From NCBI RefSeq assembly GCF_014654365.1, contig NZ_BNAY01000009.1, positions 1 through 64,000 of the forward strand: a stretch of 64,000 nucleotides of DNA. The letters run 5' to 3'. This document shows positions 1-8,200 of the stretch, one piece after another. Position 1 is the first letter of the stretch. Every line of letters begins with the position of its first letter. Below the pieces are notes generated by a model. It searched no databases. It saw only the letters and a program-made list of their open reading frames with translations, and was not told where the DNA came from. The DNA comes from Amycolatopsis oliviviridis. GTDB taxonomy: Bacteria; Actinomycetota; Actinomycetes; Mycobacteriales; Pseudonocardiaceae. The position numbers were made by a program, and so were the translations under genes.

Positions 1-70
1 CGAGCGCCTCACTACACTCCTCACCCAAACCAAGTGATCACCCGTGTTGCAACCACCCCTGGAATCCGCC

Positions 71-107
71 CCCTCGGCTCAGCCGAGGGAAGGGGGCCTT
101 CACGCGC
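71..107. repeat. Truncated intergenic palindrome (GAAGG-CCC-CCTTC family)
   Basis: Bases 81-107 are identical to the right arm of the 57-bp palindrome at 47902-47958, but the left arm matches for only nine bases (71-79) around the central C at 80. The element therefore looks like a half-deleted copy. It lies just beyond the 3' end of the leftward toxin operon and may still form a short 9-bp stem that helps termination. Confidence 0.75.
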
Positions 108-136
108 GACCGCCCGAATCGCCACTCACGACCACC

Positions 137-2212
137 TCAGAGGTCCCGCGGATAACGGACCGCCCACTCCCCGGCGTACCGTTCGTCCGCCGACGGCGGC
201 TGGGCGGAGAAGTGCCAGAACGCGTCACCGGCCACGGTCTCCACCAGATCGCGTGCGGTGAACCGGTCGAGCCATTCCTCAGGCAGGCCCGGGATTCCGG
301 CGCGTGACCCGGCGACGGCCCCGGCGATCGCGCCGGTGATCGCCGTGCGGCCGGAGTGGACGGCCGCGGCCGTCATCGTCCGTCGCGGATCGAAGAAGTA
401 CCGGAACGCCACGGCCATGGACCGGCCCAGCGCGTCCACGGCGGAGACGCCGGTGCCGATCGCGTCGAGGTCTTCCGGATCGGGGCCGGTCCGGACGCGC
501 AGCGCGGCGGTCAGGACATCGGCCACCGGCCCGGCCGTCGCTCCTGAGTCGATCAGCCGTCTCGCGAGGACAGGTGGCGGCGCCGGTTCGCTCCGGAAAA
601 GCCCGGCGAACAGGCTCGCCACCGCCGAAGCGGCTTCCGCGGTCACTTCGTCGGCTCCCTCGCCCGAGACCAGCAGCCGGGCGACGCGCGGGGCGGTCTC
701 GCCGCACAAGGCGGCCACGATGCCTGGTACGAGGAATCCGGCGTCGTCACCGGGACCCGGCGCGTCCGGCGGGATCGCGCGCAGTTCCCGGACGCGGCAG
801 AGCCAGCCGTCGTCCTGCGCTTCCTGCCGCCGCCTGGCCTGCACGCCGACCGTCATCAGCCCGCTCGGCACCGCGCCCCGGTATGGCCCGGGCAACGCGC
901 GCAGCAGGCCTTCCGTGGCGAACAGCAGCCGCCGCGTGAGCGGGCCGATCGGGATGAGCGCGTCCTTCGCCGAGCCGAGTGATTCGCCGATGGCGAACCC
1001 GACGAACGCACCGGTGACCCGGTGCCAGGCCGACTCGTTCCCGGCGGCTTCCTGGCGGAAGAACTTGCCGGCGGTCGCCGCGTGCGGGCGGATCCGGCCC
1101 GCCGCGTCGTACCCGGCGGCGAGTCCATGGGCGCGGAGATCGTCCGGCAAGCGCTGACCGGTGAGATCGTCCAGCGGGGAGTCGACGCCGCCCGGAAGCA
1201 CGCCGTTGCGCTGTTCCCAAGCCCGGCCGAGGACGAACAGCTCGCATTCCCGTTCCGACAGCTCGAATCCGGCGGACCTGGCCCGGGCGGCCGCTTCCGC
1301 GAGGCCGTCGGCCGGGTCGGCGGTCCCCGGTTCCGCCCTGATCCGCTCCGCCGTGACGAGGACGGACTCCGAGTACTCCGGCGAGACCTCCACTTCCCGG
1401 GTGGACGGCAGGAGCTCCGGCCACCGCGCCACCGCGTCCGCGAGTTCCTCCGCACCCACTGCGTCGGACGGTACCGAGCCGGGGTTGATCGACAAACCGA
1501 CTCCGGGGAACTCCCGCACGAACGAAAGGACGTCCGTCCGCAACCATTTCTCCGTACCGGGCGGCAGTCGCCGTCGCGAACCGAACACCCGCAGCGCGGC
1601 CGGTTCTTCCTGCCAGAGCACGGGAAGTGGCTTCTCGGTGCGGAAGTCAAGCGGGAGGAGGACTTCCGCACACAGCAGACCGGCGAGATAACGCGGGCGG
1701 TCGAACCGATCCGCCGCGAAGTAGCCGAGGAGACGGTCCGCCGGGGTGTCCAGGGGCGAATACCCCAGCCGTTCCGGGCCGGGCCGGTAATCCGGGTTGA
1801 CCCGGACCTCCCCGGTCTCGGCGCCGTCCGGCGCGTATTTGCGCCACGCCAGCACGGCATCGGACCGGACGCCGAGATACGCCACGCCGCTGCGGCGGAA
1901 CTCCGGTTCCAGGATCTCCCGCCAGTCGTCCTCACCGGCCATCGGCACGGGACTGCTCGGCCCGGTCCCCTCGCGGCTGGGGTCCGGACGCCGCAGTTCC
2001 CCGTCCTCGCGCACGATCAGCGCCGGTTTCGGGACCAGCGAAGCCAGCCTGTCACCACCGTCCAGCGCACGGACCGTGTCGTAGGGCACGAACCAGCCCT
2101 CGGGTACGCGCAGCACGTTTTCGCGATCGACCCGGACCGCGTACTCGCCACTGGTCAGCTCCGCGGTCCGCAGCCACTCCTCGACCTTCGCGGCCGCTTC
2201 CTGCGCTTGCAC
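137..2212 (-). CDS. Immunity candidate: Imm35/YrhB-like + SseB-like + inactive ADP-ribosylglycohydrolase domain
   Basis: A 691-residue protein coupled to the giant toxin upstream: its GTG (2212-2210) overlaps the toxin TAG by one base. By pattern, residues 1 to about 65 resemble the YrhB/Imm35 immunity fold, about 145-275 an SseB N-terminal domain, and about 395-690 an ADP-ribosylglycohydrolase (ARH) fold ending in GAIAGAVAGSRAGIPGLPEEWL-like sequence. The ARH metal-binding acids are missing: GESLG (409-413) stands for GDxxG, TRR (426-428) for TDD, and HSGRTAIT (619-626) for HSGDSDST. It is therefore probably a pseudoenzyme that binds rather than cleaves. Its position directly after a polymorphic toxin suggests immunity, which is inference. 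The Imm35 and SseB assignments are weaker than the ARH one. Confidence 0.7.
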   Translation of the reverse strand: MQAQEAAAKVEEWLRTAELTSGEYAVRVDRENVLRVPEGWFVPYDTVRALDGGDRLASLVPKPALIVREDGELRRPDPSREGTGPSSPVPMAGEDDWREILEPEFRRSGVAYLGVRSDAVLAWRKYAPDGAETGEVRVNPDYRPGPERLGYSPLDTPADRLLGYFAADRFDRPRYLAGLLCAEVLLPLDFRTEKPLPVLWQEEPAALRVFGSRRRLPPGTEKWLRTDVLSFVREFPGVGLSINPGSVPSDAVGAEELADAVARWPELLPSTREVEVSPEYSESVLVTAERIRAEPGTADPADGLAEAAARARSAGFELSERECELFVLGRAWEQRNGVLPGGVDSPLDDLTGQRLPDDLRAHGLAAGYDAAGRIRPHAATAGKFFRQEAAGNESAWHRVTGAFVGFAIGESLGSAKDALIPIGPLTRRLLFATEGLLRALPGPYRGAVPSGLMTVGVQARRRQEAQDDGWLCRVRELRAIPPDAPGPGDDAGFLVPGIVAALCGETAPRVARLLVSGEGADEVTAEAASAVASLFAGLFRSEPAPPPVLARRLIDSGATAGPVADVLTAALRVRTGPDPEDLDAIGTGVSAVDALGRSMAVAFRYFFDPRRTMTAAAVHSGRTAITGAIAGAVAGSRAGIPGLPEEWLDRFTARDLVETVAGDAFWHFSAQPPSADERYAGEWAVRYPRDL

Positions 2213-5200
2213 TACACACCTCGTTTTCCGGGGAAGGGGAGCAGATGAATCCGCAAAGGACGTTCCGGCAGCAGGGTCAGCCAGCCCGTGAGCGGGTCGA
2301 GGAACACGACCCCGTCCGGATGGCGGGCGACCAGGGCCACGTGCGAATCCTCCGTCCCGTTGTCCTTCTCGTAGTAGAAGTTCACCGCGGCCAGCGCTCC
2401 GGCCGGGCGGGCCAGCATCGCGGAGATGACGCTGTCGTAACGGACGTCGTCGATTTCCGTCCAGGTTCCGCCGAGGTGCTCCGACACGTAGCCCAGTCTG
2501 GCTATTTCGTCCTTCAGTTCCACCGGGACCGGCGGGGCGGTCACGTCTTCGCCGAGCAGCCGTCGCACGTAATGGACCACGGAGCGCGTGCAGTTCGTGT
2601 GGAAGCCGAGCTGCGCGGCCCAGTCCGCGTAGTACCCGGGATTGGTCTCCCGCAGCTGGGGAAAGTGTTCCAGGACGAAGGCGACGGCGTCCTTCCAGCG
2701 GCCGTCCACGGTGTCCGCGTCCATCGCGGGCAGGGAGTGGAGCGGGGTGGCGCGGAACAACGGCGAGCCGTCCACCGGCCCGGATCCCGGGGCTGGCGGG
2801 TAGCGGTCATAGGCGGGATGTCCGTTGTAGCCGTGGTCGGAAGCCACTTCGGACAGCGAACGGAATGTCGCGTTCCCCTCGGGGGAGACCGTGACGATCT
2901 TCTCGTCCGTCCGCCGAATCCCCGTGGTTTCGGGAAGACGTAGATTCCCGGGTGCCGCGTCCGCGTCGGTGTAGGGCAGCAAGGCGATCCTGGTGGGCCT
3001 CGGCGGCAATTCCATCAGCGAGCCGTCCAACGGATCGAGGAACACGATCCCGTGCCGATCCCTGCTCACCACCGCGACGTGCTTGTTCTCCGTTCCCGTG
3101 CGGGTTTTCGAATCCACGGCGAGTACGGCCATCGAGCCGACCGGCCGGTCCAGCATCGCGGAGATCACGCTGTCGTAGTCGGTGCCGTGGCCGTGCTCCC
3201 ACTCGCCGCCGAGCCGGTCGGCCACGTAACCCAGGGTCCCCAGCGCGGCGTCTTCCGGCCGGAGCGGTGGTGCGGTGACGTCTTCGCCGCGACGGCGGCG
3301 TTCGTGATAGACCACCGCTCGCGTGCAGTTCGTCGTGTAGCCGGCTGCCACGGCGTCCTCGCCGTGAAAACCGGGATTGACCTTGCCGAGCTGCGGATGG
3401 AACTTTTCGAGATAGGCCTTGACCTCGGCCGGGCGCAGGCGCGCGGTCCCGGCGTGCAGGGCACTCAGCTCGTTGAGCGGCGAGGTTCTGAACAGTTTCG
3501 AGAAGCCGTCGGGATTCCCCAGTGCGACGGGATTCGCGCGGTTCAGTTCGTCGAGAGTGATCGGACGGGATCCGGTGGTCGAGTGGAGCATGACCGGCCT
3601 CTTCCCGTTCGGTGGGAATTCCGCCCAGCCGTCGCCGACGCCGTAGCCCTCGACGACTCCCTGGCCGAACGGCAGCACGGTGCCGTCCGGCAGTTCGGTA
3701 CGGCGGCCCAGCACGTGCAGGTCCGCCACCGGCGCCACCACCGGGGCGCCCAGCGCGACGGCGAACCGGCGTGCCCACGTCGCGGAGCGGCAGGACTGCA
3801 GCCGCACCGGACGTCCCGGTGTGTAGTACTCGCTGTGCCGTGTCGCGTCGGCGAGTTCCTCGGGACTCGGGAGCGCGCCGTCGTCGTGCACCGTGACCAC
3901 GTAGGGCTGGGAGGGATCCGGCCGGGTGGCGATCATCGTCCGCAGATGCGCCTGATGGGTTTCCGCCGCGGGCCCGACGGACATCCCCGCGGGCGCGTAC
4001 CGGACTTCGTGGCCGGAGCCCGGCGTCTGACCCGGATCCCGGGGCGGCGCCTCGGCGGGATTTCCCGTCATCCCGGCGACTTCCAGCTTCTTGACGGCGA
4101 AGAGTGCCTTCTTCAGGTCCTTCTCCGCCGCTTTCATCGTCTTGTCGTAGGCGGTGAAGGCCCGGCCCCGTGGAGCGCTGACCTGCCAATAACGATGGAG
4201 GGCCCAGTGCAGTGCACCGAGTATCTGGCCGAGCTTCGCGTCCTGGCCGGCTGGCTCACGCCATTTCGGCGCGCTCTCGCGCCGGTAGCGGTCGATGATC
4301 CGTTCGATCTCGTTGAGCGCCACGGTGATGCTCTCGGCGCGAGGGCCTGTCCGCCGGGTGGCGTTGATCTGGTGATGGCGGGTGATCGCGTGTTTCAAGC
4401 CGGTGAGCGCTTCCCGGACCTCGTCGGTGGCCGGATCCGGCCGTCGCCAGCCCGCCGCGGTCTCGTCGCGGTGCCGTGCGATCGCGTTCCGCAGCTCGGT
4501 GACCGCGGCCCGCGTCACGGCAGGGGGCGGTTCTTGCCGGTTCGGGGCGCGGAGTTCCTCGTAGCGATCGATGGCCTTGTGCACAGCGGCTTCGTCGCCG
4601 GTCGCGCGGTCACCGGGAACGGACTCCCGCCGGAAGCCGCGGACGGCCTCGTCCACGGCGCCGAGGGCCGCCCGCACGTCGGAGGCGCGCGGCCGTCGCC
4701 AGCTCGGTGCGCTCCGGTCCAGGTAAAGTGCGGCGGCATCGTCTACTTTGGACAAACTTTCGCGAGCGGCCCGGATCTCCGCCGGCGGTTCGAGATACCT
4801 GGGCCCGGCTTCCTGATAATCGTGGACGGCGTCGTTCAGACCGGCGATCGCCGTCTGGACCGGACCTGCGCCGTGCTGCCCGAGGTGACCGAGATGTGTC
4901 ACCGCCCGGCTCGCGAGGTCCAGGACGGTGGCCAGCAGGCCCAGTCGCTTGGCCAGCGTCGACCAGTCACCCGAGCGGGCGGCCAGTTCGGCCTGCTCGG
5001 CCAGGGCCGACCGGCGGATCTCGTCGAGTTCCGCCAGCGCCCGGTCGCGCACCGCCCGGTCGTGCCAGCGGTCGCCCTCGATCCTCATCGGCCCCAGCTC
5101 GTCGAAGGGGGTGGCCCGCGGTGCCGGTGCGGCCCCGGCTTCGACGTTCCGGGTCAGGACCGCCCAGACGTTCGACAGCAGGCCGAGCACGTCCGAGCGG

Positions 5201-8200
5201 CCCGCCCGCTCCGCTTCGGCCGCGATCGACAGGAACGGCTGGGTCATCCGCTCGGTGAGGAAGTCGGCGAGCGCGGCGGCGTCGTGTTCGTACTCGGCGA
5301 ACGCTTTCACCGCGTCGGCGTCGGCTTTCTTGTTCCTGGCCGTCAGTTCGACCTGCCGATGCCGCCATTTGTCCCGGCCCACCCAGCCTCCGGTGGCGGC
5401 AGCGGTCAAGGCCGCCACCGCGTAGGCGAGGTCCATGCCGAGCGCCAGCGCGGCGGCGGCGGAACCGAAACCACCCACGACGGCGAGGGCCCGCTGGACG
5501 TTCTTGTAGTCGGACTTCGACACCGATCCCGGCCGCTCCCGCGGAATCGGCGAGGGCATGGGCCCCGTCCGCTGCGCCGGGACCGGCGCCGGAGCCGCGG
5601 GTGGTTCGCCGGGACGGCCGAACAACCGGCGGAGCAAACCGGGCCGTCGCGCCACGGCATCGGCCGCCGCGGTCCGGGCGGCTCCCACCGCCGCCAGCTG
5701 CGCGGCCTGGAGCTCCAGATCTTTCGCCTGCTGCGCGTCGAACTGGGCCCTCTTGTCGACGGCCGTCCTGGCGACCTTGTTGATCATTTCGACCTTGTCC
5801 ACCCGGCTGACCAACGGGATCGCGGGCAGCACGAGCAGGCCTTTGGCGATGCCGTAGGCGAACACGGCTTCGTAGAGGCTGACCTTGAACACCGCGTTCG
5901 GGTCGAGCGGCTGCGGCGAGGACGGCCGCAGCGTCCGCCTCCCGATCTGGACGAGCCCTTCGACGCCTTCGGTCGCGGTGGCGCGCATCGGCAGGTCGGG
6001 TTCCCTTGGAGGAGCGCCGGGACCCGGGGCGTCCGGATCGGGGACCGGGCGGTCGCTCAGCGCGCGTGCCCGAGCGCGGTCGGCCTTGTCCTCGGCGGGC
6101 GCGGCGTCGGCCATGAGCAGACGGGCGTTGCGTTCGCCCGCCTTCAGTTCGGTCCTCACCTTGGCCAGTGCCCGCCTCCACTGCAACAGCGGCGCTGCGA
6201 TCGCGGCCACCCCGCCACCGATGACGAGCCCCCACTGGCCCGACGCCCCCAGTTCCAGCAAGGGGGACATGCCCACCGCGACCGCGGTCGCCGGAGGAGC
6301 CCCGTACCGCAGATAGAAGTGCCGCAGCTTCTGGGTTCCGGCGGCGTCGGTCCCCTTCGGCGATTCGACGGCGCCCAAGTCGGGGCCATGCCCTTCGGGC
6401 TGCCCCAGGCGTTCGGCCAGTAGGCGTTCCCGGTCGGTGGGCAGGAAGACCTGCTCGTACTGCCGCTGCGCGTCCAGATCCTTCCTGACGGCGGCGAGGG
6501 CCGCGTCGTCCCCGATCTCATGGCGGCGGGTGAGGAGACCGGCGGTCACGGCGGCGAGGATGGTGGCGAGCCCGTAGGCGATACCGGCGTGGACGCTGCC
6601 CATGGCGATGAACACCGCGCTCGGGATCGTGCCGGGGATGATCGTGCCGCTGAGCTGGGTGGCGAGATTCTGGCGGGTGGTCGGGAGCCCGTATTGATCA
6701 TCGAGCGGGCCGAGACGCCGCCACACCGCCGGCGCGACCGGATGGTTCGCCAGAGCGACCGCCCGGTGGGCGAAATCGGGCTGGTTCGGGTTCAGGCCGA
6801 GCTCGTCCAGGAGGCCGCTCAGCTCGTCCCGCAGCCGACGCCTCCGCCAAGGGTTCGCCCACGAACGGCTGATCTCCCGGTCGAGCGCGGCGACGCGGTC
6901 CAGGCTTTCGTGGTCGGCGGGGGTCAATGTGGCCGGGCCGCCGAGACCCCCGGTCCGATCGAGGTAGCGCGCGGGCGGCGCCGGGGTCGTTCCCTCGGTG
7001 TAGCCGGTCAGCCGGGCTTCGAGTTCCGCGCGCTGGGCCTCCGCCATTTTGCCGAGCAGCTTGGGGATCTTCCGCACCGGCGGAGGCTTTTTCCCGTTCC
7101 GTACCTGGGCGATGGTGCCCGCCAAGGTCCCGGCGGCGTTCAGTCCGCGGGAATGGATGTCCGCGAGCGCGGATCGCTCGGCTCGGCTCAAGCCCCGCCA
7201 CACGGCGAAGGGAATCCCCGGCGGTGGCAAGGGCGAGGACGCCGGCGTGTCCGGCCGACCACTGGATTCGGGCTGCGTGGCGGGGACGTCCGGGTCGGGA
7301 CGAGGAGGCCCGCCGAGCGTCACCGGCCCGGACGGATCCTGCTGGGCGGCCCCGGCGCGGAGATTCGCCAAGAGTTCCCGGGCGGCGTTTCGCGCGATGA
7401 CGCTTTCGACGTACTCCTGGACTCCCTCCGGTTCCGGCCAAGGCACGCGCCGTCCGGGATCGGACCAGCGTTCCCAGGGACGGAACTCCGGAGCGGGTTT
7501 CCCCTGCGCGGCCTGGAAGGGATCGGCCGGGACCTCGGGATCCTTGAGCGGTTCGGGAATCTCCGGATCCTGGGGCAACTCCGGGATCTCGGGTCCCTTG
7601 GGCAGTTCGGGGAACACGGTTCCCTCGATGGTCACCGGGACTTCCGGTTCCCTGGGGAGTTCGGGGATCTCCGGTTCCCGCGGCAGTTCCGGGATCTCCG
7701 GGGTCACCGGCACAGGCGGGACTTCGGGCGAGGGCACGGGCGTCTTCGGGAAACCGGGCAGATCCGGATCGGCCGGGTGCTCGGGAGCCGCCGGCGCCAG
7801 GGATCCCGGAACCGGCCGGTCCGGCCAGCCGACGGCGGGCGGCCGGGGCCAGCCGACCGGGGGCGGTTCGGTCCCGCCGACCCGCGGCGGCTCGGCCCAG
7901 CCGACCCGGGGTGTGTCCGGCCACCCGACCCGGGGCGGCTCGGCCCAGCCGGGGTTCATGCGCGAGGGCGAGCCGGGTTCGCCCGGCTTTCCCGGCCCGG
8001 TGACCTGATCCGGGACCGCCTCCGCTTCCCGCACCGGCGTCACCGTCATCGGGCGGAGTGGCTCGGGAGTGCCGTCCGGATGGAGGATGATCGGCTTGTT
8101 CGGGATGGGCTGGGCGGTCTGCGGTTCGGGCGCCGGTGTTTCGACCCGGGCCTTGGCCGCGGCCGGCGCGCTTTCCGGTTGCGGCGCCTTTTCGATGACC

